A stretch of 64,000 bases of DNA from Diplocloster agilis (GTDB lineage Bacteria; Bacillota; Clostridia; Lachnospirales; Lachnospiraceae), in contig NZ_JAHQCW010000003.1 in the NCBI RefSeq assembly GCF_019042275.1, positions 161,394 through 225,393 on the forward strand. The letters run 5' to 3'. Made by a program: the position numbers and the translations under genes. Positions within the stretch are counted from its first letter, which is position 1, and every line of letters begins with the position of its first letter. Under the pieces are notes generated by a model. That model had not been told where the DNA came from, made no database searches, and was given only the letters and a program-made list of their open reading frames with translations. Positions 27,192-36,030 of this stretch are shown here, piece by piece.

Positions 27192-28406
27192 TCAGTCAAT
27201 TTTTTCGGCCAATAGTTTTAAATAGATTGCCTTTAGTAGTTCATAATTTTTGTGGCTGCTATATTTTTGGTAATATTCCTTCCATGCATTTTGACTCATG
27301 AGTTCTGAATCCATTACTTCAAAATCTGCAATGGCAGATTTCAATGAAGCTACTTCTTTATAATCAAATTTTAATCCGGTTTTACCATGCTCAATAAGAT
27401 AGTCTGAATTTCCAAGATTGCTTCCAATAACAGGAGTCCCTTGGGAAAAACTTTCGATGATAACCATAGGTAAATTTTCATAACATTGTGTTGGAAAAAT
27501 CAAAGCTTTTGCTTTAGCTAATAGTTCACCAACCTTTTCATGATTTTGTTCACCTAAAAAAAAGATATCCTGTTTCTCAAAATTTGTTTTATCTGCAAGA
27601 TACTGCGAATATAATTCTCCGCTGCCAACTAATACAAGAGACTTCCCATCCATTTCCTGGAAAGCATTGACCAGGAGGGGGATTCCCTTTAAATTTTCAA
27701 TTCTTCCAATATATAAATAGAAATCTCTATCTGTCGCTTTTATAGTTTCCTCAATCTTTTTATATCCAAACGTGAAATTGGGTTTTATAAAAACATGATT
27801 CGGATTAATCAATAATCTTCTTTGTGTATAATTCAATGATAACAATTTATCTTTGTTAAATTCTGTCAGGCATATATAACTTAATTTCCTATATGTACCA
27901 AGTAAGCGATGGATCTTAAGGTTGAGTACGCAAAAAAAAGTTTGTAATTTGCTATTCCGATAACAATTATGTATAAGAGCTGCTTTTAATCCTTTAGAAA
28001 GACATTCCTCACAGATTTGTCCATTCCGATAAAAAGTCGCCGCCGGACACAAAAGTCGAAAATTATGTATTGTCTGCACCACCGGAATTTTACAGGAAAA
28101 TGCTGCGTAATATACGGAAGGACTTATTAAAGCCAAAGTATTATGGACATGAACTATGTCTATCTGTTTTTTCTTTATGATCTGTTTAATTTCGTGATAT
28201 GTTTTTAAGGAAAAAATGGAACCGAATGGTAAACATATTTTTTGAAACAATCCCATCGTTTTTAACTCAGAATTATCTCTGGTATATGAAAAAACATCAT
28301 GACCATTTTGCTCTAATAATCGTTTTTCATTTTCAACAACAGTGTCTTCTCCGCCTGTCACCTGATATTTATTATGTACAATAAGTATCCTGGGTTTACT
28401 TTCCAC
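27192..28406 (-). CDS. Glycosyltransferase family 4, cassette B (paralogue of the cassette C GT4)
   Basis: A 404-residue GT-B enzyme with ILIVHNKYQVTGGEDTVVENE at the N terminus, a cysteine pair region (GQICEECL), LYIGRIENLKGIPLLVNAF (about 234-252), LVGSG and an EX7E-type FPTQCYENLPMVIIESFSQG (about 315-334). It starts at GTG 28406 with GGGAGAG upstream. The protein at 41353-42537 is clearly homologous along its whole length, including the cysteine region. In both cassettes the gene follows a GT26 gene, so the two probably add the second or third sugar to the same lipid-linked base. Confidence 0.88.
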   Translation of the reverse strand: MESKPRILIVHNKYQVTGGEDTVVENEKRLLEQNGHDVFSYTRDNSELKTMGLFQKICLPFGSIFSLKTYHEIKQIIKKKQIDIVHVHNTLALISPSVYYAAFSCKIPVVQTIHNFRLLCPAATFYRNGQICEECLSKGLKAALIHNCYRNSKLQTFFCVLNLKIHRLLGTYRKLSYICLTEFNKDKLLSLNYTQRRLLINPNHVFIKPNFTFGYKKIEETIKATDRDFYLYIGRIENLKGIPLLVNAFQEMDGKSLVLVGSGELYSQYLADKTNFEKQDIFFLGEQNHEKVGELLAKAKALIFPTQCYENLPMVIIESFSQGTPVIGSNLGNSDYLIEHGKTGLKFDYKEVASLKSAIADFEVMDSELMSQNAWKEYYQKYSSHKNYELLKAIYLKLLAEKID

Positions 28407-28416
28407 ATTACTCTCC

Positions 28417-29217
28417 CTATTTTCCTTTTATGATTGCGTTCCATATGAATTTCGTATTTGTTTTTAAATAACGGTTAAATAGCCTGACCGGCTCCTGCAT
28501 TAATCGGTAAAACCACTCCAGATTGTTTTTTTGCATCCACTTGGGAGCACGCTGAATATTTCCCGCAAAGTAATCAAAGCCAGCGCCTACCCCTATCATC
28601 ACCCCATTGATTTTTCCCTGATGTTGACTCATCCAATATTCCTGTTTGGGGGCACCTAGTCCAATCCAGACAAAATCACTATTTGTTCGGTTTATTTCGG
28701 CTATGCATTTGGAATCATCCTCTGGTTGAATGGAATGAAAGGACGGGCTATACATACCAGTAATTTCGATACCTTCATATGTACGTTTTAAATTTGTATT
28801 TAGCTTATCTAAAGTTTCGACGGTCGATCCATAGAAATAATGTCGGTAACCAAATTGGGGAGAAATTTTAAATATTTCATGCATCAAATCGGGACCTGTT
28901 ATCCGGCATATATTGGTACAGCCACGCTTTTGTCCTACGGCAGATAATGGTCCACCATCAGGCAGAGCCATCAATGCATTGTTCTGGATTCTACAATATT
29001 CATCATTTTCATATGACGTAACTGTAGTATGTACATTTGACACACATATATAATCTCCTGTTAAACGATTCCCTTTTTCTGCGTTTATGTTCTCAGTTAA
29101 ATATTGAATGAGCCAATTCATATTAACGGCAGCAATATTAACGCCAAGAATGTTGCATACAGGTATTTCATTTTTGTTTACCTGACGAACGTAGGAATTT
29201 ATGTAATCAGATGCCAT
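28417..29217 (-). CDS. tagA: GT26 WecG/TagA/CpsF-family glycosyltransferase, cassette B
   Basis: A member of the WecG/TagA/CpsF family, which transfers ManNAc or a related sugar to an undecaprenyl-diphosphate-linked amino sugar. Visible: ALMALPDGGPLSAVG, the conserved TGPDLM, YFYGS, and WIGLGAPKQE followed by GVGAGFDYFAGN and RAPKWMQK. The frame opens at TTG 29229, which touches the GGAGG; ATG 29217 (266 aa) has 12 bases spacing and is preferred. It is the first gene behind cassette-head copy 2. Donor specificity is not determined. Confidence 0.88.
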   Translation of the reverse strand: MASDYINSYVRQVNKNEIPVCNILGVNIAAVNMNWLIQYLTENINAEKGNRLTGDYICVSNVHTTVTSYENDEYCRIQNNALMALPDGGPLSAVGQKRGCTNICRITGPDLMHEIFKISPQFGYRHYFYGSTVETLDKLNTNLKRTYEGIEITGMYSPSFHSIQPEDDSKCIAEINRTNSDFVWIGLGAPKQEYWMSQHQGKINGVMIGVGAGFDYFAGNIQRAPKWMQKNNLEWFYRLMQEPVRLFNRYLKTNTKFIWNAIIKGK

Positions 29218-29224
29218 ATAAAAT

Positions 29225-29251
29225 CCCAACCTCCAAATAATTGCTACTATT
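29225..29251 (-). repeat. Cassette-head element, copy 2
   Basis: On the reverse strand it reads AATAGTAGCAATTATTTGG then AGGTTGGG, differing from copy 1 at one position in 27. Its GGAGG serves as ribosome site for the cassette B GT26 gene. It is inverted relative to copy 1 (2301-2327) and in the same orientation as copy 3. The flanks of the copies are unrelated. Confidence 0.8.
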
Positions 29252-29371
29252 TACATATAAAATCACACAATAGTATCATTTAGAAACTTTTACGATATTT
29301 AGGGGATATACAAATCAAGAAATATGTGGTATAAATAATACATAGATACCTTAATCTATTAATCTTTGCGT

Positions 29372-29408
29372 AATGCCTTCTCGCTAATTCCCCTGGAGAA
29401 GGCATTTT
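29372..29408 (+). terminator. Terminator-like hairpin, homologue of the one at 30511
   Basis: An 11-bp perfect stem AATGCCTTCTC/GAGAAGGCATT with a 13-base loop, followed by a short T stretch on the plus strand. No plus-strand gene precedes it. The hairpin and about 20 bases before it resemble the terminator after the HEPN gene, so it may be the leftover end of a lost gene or a duplication. Confidence 0.45.
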
Positions 29409-29603
29409 ACTTTCTATAGAAACAATCATTGCAATAAGTCAGCCCATTCATTTACTTATGTGGTACAACCATACGTGAATAGATATATCAATCCAATCAA
29501 AACATCCTCCCCAATTATGTATAGGAAAACGTAAGGAGATGTAATGAAAGCATATAAAAACACTGAAAAATCCATAAGATGTATGGTAGACAAATTTTAT
29601 TTT

Positions 29604-29612
29604 TGCTATAAT
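29604..29612 (+). promoter_or_regulatory. Extended -10 promoter element for MNT/HEPN pair
   Basis: TGC-TATAAT at 29604-29612 is a consensus extended -10, 44 bases before the TTG start of the nucleotidyltransferase gene. No good -35 is seen at 17 bases, as is tolerated for extended -10 promoters. Confidence 0.45.
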
Positions 29613-29655
29613 ACTATAGAAGAATATAGGAAAACAAAAAAGGAGCTGATCATCA

Positions 29656-30063
29656 TTGTCAACCAAAGGGGAGGATGCAACGCAAGAAAGTGTTACGATA
29701 GATAAACTGCCTCTGCCGGACAGATACAAAAGAGGGCTCCACGCGGCATTGCGGGTGATATATTCGATGAATATAGAAGGATTTCTCTACGTTATCCTAT
29801 ACGGCAGCTGTGTAACCGGTAAGATAAAAACTTCTAGCGATATTGATCTGCTTATTGTTACGGAAAAAAAACTGGTTGATCGGCAGCTCAGATCCCTCAT
29901 CCGTGAAAACGTAGACCAAACGGTAGAAGTACTGAATGTATCCGTCGATATTGTATTCTATACAGAACAGACTTTGCAGACAGATCAATCAATTTTTACG
30001 AATAATATAAGGAAATACGGAAAAATCATCAGAAAGGATGAAAAGCATGGATTCATATTATGA
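29656..30063 (+). CDS. Minimal nucleotidyltransferase (MNT), partner of HEPN protein
   Basis: A 135-residue nucleotidyltransferase with the pol-beta signature GSCVTG followed by SDIDLLIV (about 52-68), and a third acidic residue in VSVDIVFY (about 98-105). AGGAG at 29641-29645 supports the TTG start. It overlaps the HEPN gene. MNT-HEPN pairs act as toxin-antitoxin or abortive infection modules in which MntA adds AMP to HepT. The pair sits between glycan cassettes B and C, the usual place for a small selfish or defence module. Confidence 0.83.
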   Translation: MSTKGEDATQESVTIDKLPLPDRYKRGLHAALRVIYSMNIEGFLYVILYGSCVTGKIKTSSDIDLLIVTEKKLVDRQLRSLIRENVDQTVEVLNVSVDIVFYTEQTLQTDQSIFTNNIRKYGKIIRKDEKHGFIL

Positions 30064-30460
30064 TACAGCGCAGAATGATTACCTCTATTTGGAGGGAGTG
30101 AAAGAAATTCTGAATAATCTGCGTAGTTATAATCCTATTGCGGTTACTGCCCAGAATATTGCGGAGCGATATCTGAAGCATATAATACAGAATTATATGT
30201 TGGATAAGGATTATACGCAGACCTTACGGTCTCATAAGCTTATGACTCTATACCAGGCTATCCATAGCAGGTTTGAAGATTTTATTTTAGATGATAATAT
30301 GCTTCGGATTTTGACAGACTATTATTTTGATGCACGTTATCCCGGCGCTGATTATATCATGGTAACGAGAGAAGATGCTCTTGAGGCTATTCAGGGTGTG
30401 GAAACGATCAAATATGCGGTGGATTCATTCATTGAAAAGATGCAGGAAAAGGAATGCTAA
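30047..30460 (+). CDS. HEPN-domain protein
   Basis: A helical HEPN protein (about 137 residues from ATG 30047; the frame opens at ATG 30038). AAAGG at 30034-30037 spaces better to 30047. Conserved PF05168-type features are AERYLKHIIQNY, RSHKLMTLY and YFDARYPGADYIM. The RX4-6H ribonuclease motif and the HXY target of MntA-HepT modules are not visible, so RNase toxicity is doubtful. It overlaps the MNT gene by 17 bases, implying translational coupling. Confidence 0.8.
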   Translation: MDSYYDTAQNDYLYLEGVKEILNNLRSYNPIAVTAQNIAERYLKHIIQNYMLDKDYTQTLRSHKLMTLYQAIHSRFEDFILDDNMLRILTDYYFDARYPGADYIMVTREDALEAIQGVETIKYAVDSFIEKMQEKEC

Positions 30461-30510
30461 CAGGATGATTGCATTTCATCACTACTGCATGCTCATTAAT
30501 TCTGTATGTA

Positions 30511-30548
30511 ATGTCTTCTCACTTTTTTCTCGGGAGAGGGCATTTTTA
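30511..30548 (+). terminator. Rho-independent terminator after the HEPN gene
   Basis: A 10-bp stem ATGTCTTCTC/GAGAGGGCAT (three G-T pairs), 13-base loop, then TTTTT. It lies 50 bases after the HEPN stop. It is similar in sequence and surroundings to the hairpin at 29372-29408. Confidence 0.65.
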
Positions 30549-30691
30549 ATTGCAGCAGCTATAATTTCTATAGCTCTTGACTATTCTTGTTTTTTGAGTT
30601 AATGTGAAAGAGAAAGAATGAAAAAGAAAGAACGAGAAAGAATAAGCAAGAAAGCTCATACGATAATTAAGACAGGAAAGGAGCATGCACC

Positions 30692-32029
30692 ATGAAATCA
30701 TATGAAAATATCGATATAGAATTTAAAGAAATTTACGTAGATGACATCAAAAAAGAAGTGATCGCGTTTGCCAACACCTTCGGCGGGACTATCTACATTG
30801 GCATACGGAAAGACGGAACGGTTGTAGGAATAGATGATCCAGACTATGTAATGTTACAGGTAGCTAATGCATTGCGTGACAATATCAGACCGGATATCAT
30901 GCCATTTGTACAAATCAAAACAATAGAAGAGGAGCAAAAACCCATCATCGAGATATCCGTACAGACCGGAACCGGCAGGCCCTATTATCTGCAGAGCAAG
31001 GGCTTGAAACCGGCCGGCGTATATGTGCGCAGGGGGAGTGCATCCCAGCCTTTAAGCGATGAGGGAATACGCGAAATGATCGTACAGACCAGCGGCAAGT
31101 CTTTCGAAAGAGGACGCAGTCTTGTCCAGGAATTAACTTTCTCCTCGTTTGAACATGAAATGAAGGAGAGAAATCTGGAAACCGGTCTTTCTCAAATGCG
31201 GACGCTGCGAATGATTGGAGAGGACGGGCTGTATACGAATCTGGCCTTATTATTGTCGGACCAATGTGAACATACGATAAAAGTGGCCGTTTTCCAGGGA
31301 ACCGACAAAGCTGTTTTTCGTGACCGAAAAGAATTTTCGGGATCTTTACTCCAGCAGTTGGAAGAGGTCTACCAATTAATTGATTTATATAACAAGACAA
31401 AAGCAACTTTTTCCGGTCTGAACAGAATCGACACGCGGGATTACCCGGAGGAGGCGGTCAGAGAAGCCTTACTGAACTGCATTGTACACAGAGACTACTC
31501 TTTTAGCGGCAGTTCGCTCATTCATATATACGATGACCGTATAGAATTTGTATCGTTAGGCGGTCTGGTACCAGGGCTTTCGATGGAAGCGATTTTCATG
31601 GGAGTTTCCCAGTCCAGGAATCCGGATCTGGCAGCGGTTTTCTATCGTATGCGGTTAATAGAAAGCTACGGAACCGGGATCGGTAAAATACAGCGCCTAT
31701 ATGATGATATGAAAGAGAAACCTAAATTTGAAACGGCTCCGGGAGCCTTTCGGGTGATCTTGCCTAATCAAAATGAGGCAGGTGTATTAACCGTTCAGGT
31801 AGAGAATAAAGCAGAACCCCGGGAAATATTGCTACCATCCACCTGTGAACAGATTCTTCTTGAGTATGTAAGGGATAGAGGATACGTTACGCGTAAGTCC
31901 GCAGAAGAATTATTGGGCTCGAAATCGACGAAAGCATTCCGGATTCTGAAACAGCTGGTGGAACAAGGGCAATTGAAAGTGGAAGGTAGAGGAAAGAATT
32001 CAAGGTACGTAGCTAACAAAGAAGTGTAA
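30692..32029 (+). CDS. Schlafen-AlbA_2 / HATPase / winged-helix putative transcriptional regulator
   Basis: A 445-residue protein. Residues about 8-120 form an AlbA_2 (Schlafen-type) domain with IEFKE and FANTFGGTIYIGI; about 240-350 a GHKL-type ATPase C-terminal region with EALLNCIVHRDY and ESYGTGIGKI; about 380-445 a winged-helix segment. Often annotated as ATP-binding or RecG-like regulators; function is generally unknown. AAAGGAG at 30677-30683 fits the ATG. A purine-rich GA tract (30604-30655) lies just upstream. Higher GC than the flanking glycan genes. Confidence 0.8.
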   Translation: MKSYENIDIEFKEIYVDDIKKEVIAFANTFGGTIYIGIRKDGTVVGIDDPDYVMLQVANALRDNIRPDIMPFVQIKTIEEEQKPIIEISVQTGTGRPYYLQSKGLKPAGVYVRRGSASQPLSDEGIREMIVQTSGKSFERGRSLVQELTFSSFEHEMKERNLETGLSQMRTLRMIGEDGLYTNLALLLSDQCEHTIKVAVFQGTDKAVFRDRKEFSGSLLQQLEEVYQLIDLYNKTKATFSGLNRIDTRDYPEEAVREALLNCIVHRDYSFSGSSLIHIYDDRIEFVSLGGLVPGLSMEAIFMGVSQSRNPDLAAVFYRMRLIESYGTGIGKIQRLYDDMKEKPKFETAPGAFRVILPNQNEAGVLTVQVENKAEPREILLPSTCEQILLEYVRDRGYVTRKSAEELLGSKSTKAFRILKQLVEQGQLKVEGRGKNSRYVANKEV

Positions 32030-32101
32030 AGGATCTTATAGGAGTGTGTATGGAGCACAGAGTTGCACCCGCATTTTTTAAAAACAAGTATATGTGAAAT
32101 C

Positions 32102-32215
32102 ATGAATAAACATCAGAATCATCAATCAGAAGGGGATGGGATGGAAATGAGGCCCTATTGGTATTCGGCAATTATGGCCGTAATTTCTGAATCCTTTCCC
32201 CTAGGGCTGATTTAA
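32102..32215 (+). CDS. Possible 37-residue peptide
   Basis: ATG 32102 to TAA 32215, with an in-frame ATG at 32141 preceded by AAGGGG. The product has a polar start and a hydrophobic end (YWYSAIMAVISESFPLGLI), so it could be a small membrane peptide or the start of a truncated gene. No family recognised. The rest of 32030-32297 shows nothing clear. Confidence 0.22.
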   Translation: MNKHQNHQSEGDGMEMRPYWYSAIMAVISESFPLGLI

Positions 32216-32297
32216 TTTCCCACATAATATGCCTGTAGAAGCCAAAATACTACAGTACAAGAGTTTACTTTTTATCATTCAAATGTCACTCTTAAGA

Positions 32298-33218
32298 TTA
32301 CTTCGCTATATAGCCGGAATATATTTTTTTGAGAATTCTATTTAATTGTTTCAGGATAGTATCTATGATATCCTTCGTATAATAGAAAAACCATTTATTC
32401 TTATATAAATATTTTATTAACGTAGAATTTTTAATCACCTGATTCGAATATTTCACACTAAAATCTTTCATCCTGCGTATGGCTTCCCCGGATTCCATCT
32501 TCATGAGACACTTGACCGCGCTGCGGGAACAGCACAGACCATGTACGTTAGAATCCATTTTTATAGAAATCACATGATCCAAATTTTTTATAAATTGACT
32601 TTGTTCAACATCATTTGGTAATTGTCCGGGATAAAAATATATAATATAAGAAGAGCTGCCTTTTATGTATTCAATGAGGTTAAAATATTTACTTTTATTA
32701 CTATCATTTTTAAACTTATCGATATAAAACCAAGTTTTAGTGTCTATAACATTTAAATCAAAATATCCTGAAAAGCAATAAATTAATTTTGCGCCTAAAA
32801 TACAGCCGGCTAATGCAGCGGCATATGCGCCAGCGGAAGATCCTACAGTATATAACTCATAACCCTCAGTCTGTTCTTTTAAAAAATCTATTACCGCATC
32901 CATGCTGGGTAATTGTTTGCTGATACCAGTAATATAGAACTGCTTGGCAATATCCCTTATGTAGATGTTTTTATCCGCTTTTATTTTCAAATCAGACTTA
33001 TAAAATTCGAATTTATTTTCAGTATCAATAAACGCTTTTTTAAATGCGTCTATTGTATTAGGGTAATAGATACCACTGGATGAAAAATAGATAACCGCTA
33101 CCGGTAAAGGATAATCACTTTTATTCTCATTAAACTCAATGAGATAATTATTATGATTATAAACCTCTTCAAAATATTTGCCTGAAACGATACTTAAATT
33201 TGATTTTTCTATTTTCAT
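32298..33218 (-). CDS. Alpha/beta-hydrolase-like protein at the end of cassette C
   Basis: About 306 residues. YTVGSSAGAYAAALAG (123-138) is a nucleophile elbow with candidate Ser128, and NVHGLC in the last third may supply the histidine. The C-terminal 80 residues are helical and basic. The frame opens at 33254; AGG seven bases upstream favours ATG 33218. It follows wzx closely in cassette C. A glycan deacetylase/esterase or acyl-transfer role is possible by context only. Confidence 0.6.
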   Translation of the reverse strand: MKIEKSNLSIVSGKYFEEVYNHNNYLIEFNENKSDYPLPVAVIYFSSSGIYYPNTIDAFKKAFIDTENKFEFYKSDLKIKADKNIYIRDIAKQFYITGISKQLPSMDAVIDFLKEQTEGYELYTVGSSAGAYAAALAGCILGAKLIYCFSGYFDLNVIDTKTWFYIDKFKNDSNKSKYFNLIEYIKGSSSYIIYFYPGQLPNDVEQSQFIKNLDHVISIKMDSNVHGLCCSRSAVKCLMKMESGEAIRRMKDFSVKYSNQVIKNSTLIKYLYKNKWFFYYTKDIIDTILKQLNRILKKIYSGYIAK

Positions 33219-33270
33219 TGTCAACCTGCCAATTACTAAAATTTTGTGAAGCATTGGATAGCTAGTGAAA

Positions 33271-34812
33271 TTATTTATGTTTTAAATAACGTAGTATGAT
33301 TTTTTTTAAAAGATCGATTATATTTTGCGGTCCAAGTATTATAAAGGAAAAGAAACAAAGGGTAATACATCCCGTAACTGCCGCAAATGAAAATAATGAG
33401 AACCAGGATTGTATCATAAAAAACTTTTTAACATATGAGACCAAACTAATAATAATGACTGAACATAATACAGATTTAACAACCGTAGGATAAAAGGTAA
33501 ACCATTTTAGTTTAAGATTTTTACAGGCGTATAATGGTAAAAAAAGGCCAACGGACAGTATTTGTATAAATGAACTTATCAAAGGCAATGAAATCAATCC
33601 GGGATGGAAAAAGTAATGTACCAGATAAACAACAATAATATTCAGAATGCCCATGGACAATGTGAATAGAGCCGGTATCTTTACTTTATTCATAACAATA
33701 TTTAAGTTGACCAGTGTCCATGTGCAAGTTATTATAAAATGCGGCAAAATAGTGACCAGCGATAAAATTGATAAGTAATGAGGATCTTCACCAGGCGTCC
33801 ATAATGCAAAAAAATTGGAGGCTAAAGCGGTAAATACGGAAATAATGGTACATCCTAATATCCCTACTAATTTTTGTGAATTTATTATTTCTTTAATTAA
33901 TCCTTTTTTATCATTTAGTGCATATTTATAGGTGATAACCGGGTAAAAAACTCCGATCAACATCGTAATAACACCATTTATAAATTGAGGAACCGTATTT
34001 GCAATGGAATATGTTCCGGAAACCCCTGCGCCATAGTAGATATTAGCCAGGATAATCGACATACCAACTAATAAATTATTGCCCAAAGTATTAATCGCGT
34101 TCCAGACACTTGATGTAAATAAAGTTTTTGTGTGTTTCCAGGAAAAGTATTTTTTAGAAACTTTAATTTCCGGTAAGAGCATATTGGTATATTTTATTTG
34201 AATGAATATGTTTAATATAGCAATAACAAGAGCGACTACCCCCACATAAATAATAGATGGGATAAAATATTTATATAATAAGAAAAAAAGGATTAATTTC
34301 AATCCAGCTAAAATAAGCTCTCTCAAAGATCTTAAGTCAATACGGTTTTTAGCAAAGGTGGCAATACCAAATACCGTTGCAAGAATATTAATAATGGCGG
34401 ATGAAAAGACTAAAATAAATAAGCATTTTATGGCCGCTTCCGAATTTATCGGGATATCCATAAAAACATCTATAAAGAAGATAAAGATAAACATTGGCAC
34501 TAATAAAAATATACTTATAATGATATCTGATATTAAAACAGATGAATAGTATTTATTAGCTTCGGATTTATCCCCTTTCACCAGGGAAACTGTGACAAAT
34601 CTGCTGGCCATAGAGTTCATGGCGTTTGTCAGAATTGACATATAACTTACGATCGTATTTGCTACCGGATAAAAGCTATAAGTTTCTCTTCCTAAAGCAT
34701 TAATTAAAAATGGAGTTAACAGAAAAGAAATGATAATGTTAGCAGAATACGAAACAATATTGGATAACATATTCAAGCTCATCTGTTTTTTACTGATATT
34801 ATTATAATTCAC
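33271..34812 (-). CDS. wzx: Wzx-type oligosaccharide flippase, cassette C
   Basis: A 513-residue polytopic membrane protein with about 14 hydrophobic segments, starting with SLNMLSNIVSYSANIIISFLLTPFLINALG as one membrane entry typical of polysaccharide transporters (only part quoted: FLLTPFLINALGRETYS). It would export cassette C repeat units. Starts at GTG 34812 with AAAGGAAAAG upstream. Distinct in sequence from the flippases of A and B. Confidence 0.86.
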   Translation of the reverse strand: MNYNNISKKQMSLNMLSNIVSYSANIIISFLLTPFLINALGRETYSFYPVANTIVSYMSILTNAMNSMASRFVTVSLVKGDKSEANKYYSSVLISDIIISIFLLVPMFIFIFFIDVFMDIPINSEAAIKCLFILVFSSAIINILATVFGIATFAKNRIDLRSLRELILAGLKLILFFLLYKYFIPSIIYVGVVALVIAILNIFIQIKYTNMLLPEIKVSKKYFSWKHTKTLFTSSVWNAINTLGNNLLVGMSIILANIYYGAGVSGTYSIANTVPQFINGVITMLIGVFYPVITYKYALNDKKGLIKEIINSQKLVGILGCTIISVFTALASNFFALWTPGEDPHYLSILSLVTILPHFIITCTWTLVNLNIVMNKVKIPALFTLSMGILNIIVVYLVHYFFHPGLISLPLISSFIQILSVGLFLPLYACKNLKLKWFTFYPTVVKSVLCSVIIISLVSYVKKFFMIQSWFSLFSFAAVTGCITLCFFSFIILGPQNIIDLLKKIILRYLKHK

Positions 34813-34834
34813 TTGTTGTCTTTTCCTTTCTTTA

Positions 34835-36028
34835 CTAATCCTGTGATGATTTGAAATTTTTCAAGTGTGCGCATAAAACCAGAAAAAAATAAAAAGACCA
34901 ACAGCTTGCCATTCCGTAAGAATAAAATAAAAAGGTGACCAAAAATAAAGTGAATAGTACAGTTGAAATATTATTAAGTTTCTGATCATTTATTTTAATG
35001 AGATTATGGCAATATGTCACTAATAAAAATAGAAATACACAGAGTGAAATGATCCCACCCTCAATTAATATATGTAATATTTGATTGTGTTCACTGACTA
35101 GAACTCCATTAGTATATTTTGTAACGATCCTGCCTACTCCATATCCCCAAATGGGCGCTTTTAGTATATTTCTTATTGTAATATTCCAAATGTAAGTCCG
35201 ACCGGAAAAGGTTATAGTTTTATGAAGGATTTTCTCAATAAAAAAAGCTACAAAAGAGCTATTTAACAAAAAATTTGTTACGATGACAGAAAAATAAGTC
35301 ACAATGCTTATTGCCATAACAATATAAGGATTCATTTTTAATTTATGTAGGAGAGAAAACCGGTCAAGATAATAAAAGATAAGCAGGGACAGGAGTACAA
35401 CAACTGAAGTCATATCCCGGTCACCAAACATAAACATCCCACAGAAAATATATAGGACTAGTAATACATTAGCCAGTCTTAAATATAATCTTTTCCGATA
35501 TATTTTAGCCATTAAATAAGCTAAAAAATAAGCTAGTAAAATAAGCAAATAGTAACTATAGGTCTGCCCCAGAAAATAAATATGATCCGACCACCCAAAT
35601 CCATTTGTAATGGTATGAAATCCCTGCGAATTCACTATTATAGTAATTACGTTTATAGACAGATAAATGAAACAAAGAGTACAAATGGCATCCAACATAT
35701 AGTAAAATTCTTCTTTTGGACATTGCTCTATTATAAATATAGAAACTACCACGACTAAACACGAGCCCCAGTAAGATATCAGACTTCCACCGTTCCTATA
35801 GGTAGAGATACTTTGAACAATTATAAATAAAAGCACGATCCAGGAAGTTAAAGTAAGCTTTTTTTTCCCTTTTATAAGGGGGACTCCTATACTTAATAAA
35901 AGATATGTAAATACCAAAGTTAAATATAAAACTCTTGTGCCCTGTATCAATGGTTCATTATATAAATAAATATTTATGACCGGGAAAAATAAAAATAAAT
36001 ATTTAATTTTCTTTTTTGAAATTATCAT
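34835..36028 (-). CDS. wzy: Wzy-type O-antigen/capsule polymerase, cassette C
   Basis: A 397-residue membrane protein with about 11 hydrophobic segments. The periplasmic-equivalent loop has TFSGRTYIWNITIRNILKAP (from about 270), then IWGYGVGRIV and SEHNQILHILIEGGII, the typical O-antigen ligase/polymerase (Wzy_C) pattern also seen in cassette A. It would polymerise cassette C repeat units. AGGGG seven bases upstream supports the ATG. Confidence 0.82.
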   Translation of the reverse strand: MIISKKKIKYLFLFFPVINIYLYNEPLIQGTRVLYLTLVFTYLLLSIGVPLIKGKKKLTLTSWIVLLFIIVQSISTYRNGGSLISYWGSCLVVVVSIFIIEQCPKEEFYYMLDAICTLCFIYLSINVITIIVNSQGFHTITNGFGWSDHIYFLGQTYSYYLLILLAYFLAYLMAKIYRKRLYLRLANVLLVLYIFCGMFMFGDRDMTSVVVLLSLLIFYYLDRFSLLHKLKMNPYIVMAISIVTYFSVIVTNFLLNSSFVAFFIEKILHKTITFSGRTYIWNITIRNILKAPIWGYGVGRIVTKYTNGVLVSEHNQILHILIEGGIISLCVFLFLLVTYCHNLIKINDQKLNNISTVLFTLFLVTFLFYSYGMASCWSFYFFLVLCAHLKNFKSSQD

Positions 36029-36030
36029 TC

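Larger units (their letters stand above)
29252..29655. other. Intergenic region between cassette B and the MNT/HEPN pair
   Basis: It holds the upstream leader of cassette B, a perfect 11-bp hairpin (29372-29406) and an extended -10 promoter (29604-29612). No promoter with both hexamers well placed was found for cassette B. A 53-codon ORF (29544-29705) has a good AAGGAG but contains the downstream promoter and overlaps the MNT start, so it is not called. Confidence 0.5.

Noticed and set aside
29544..29705. 53-codon ORF with a good AAGGAG ribosome site
   Set aside because: It contains the likely extended -10 promoter of the MNT gene and runs over its start in another frame; the product has no recognisable features.
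30618..30694. Small lysine/glutamate-rich ORF whose TGA overlaps the ATG of the AlbA-type regulator
   Set aside because: It arises from a GA-rich low-complexity tract with no convincing ribosome site; the regulator has its own strong AAAGGAG.
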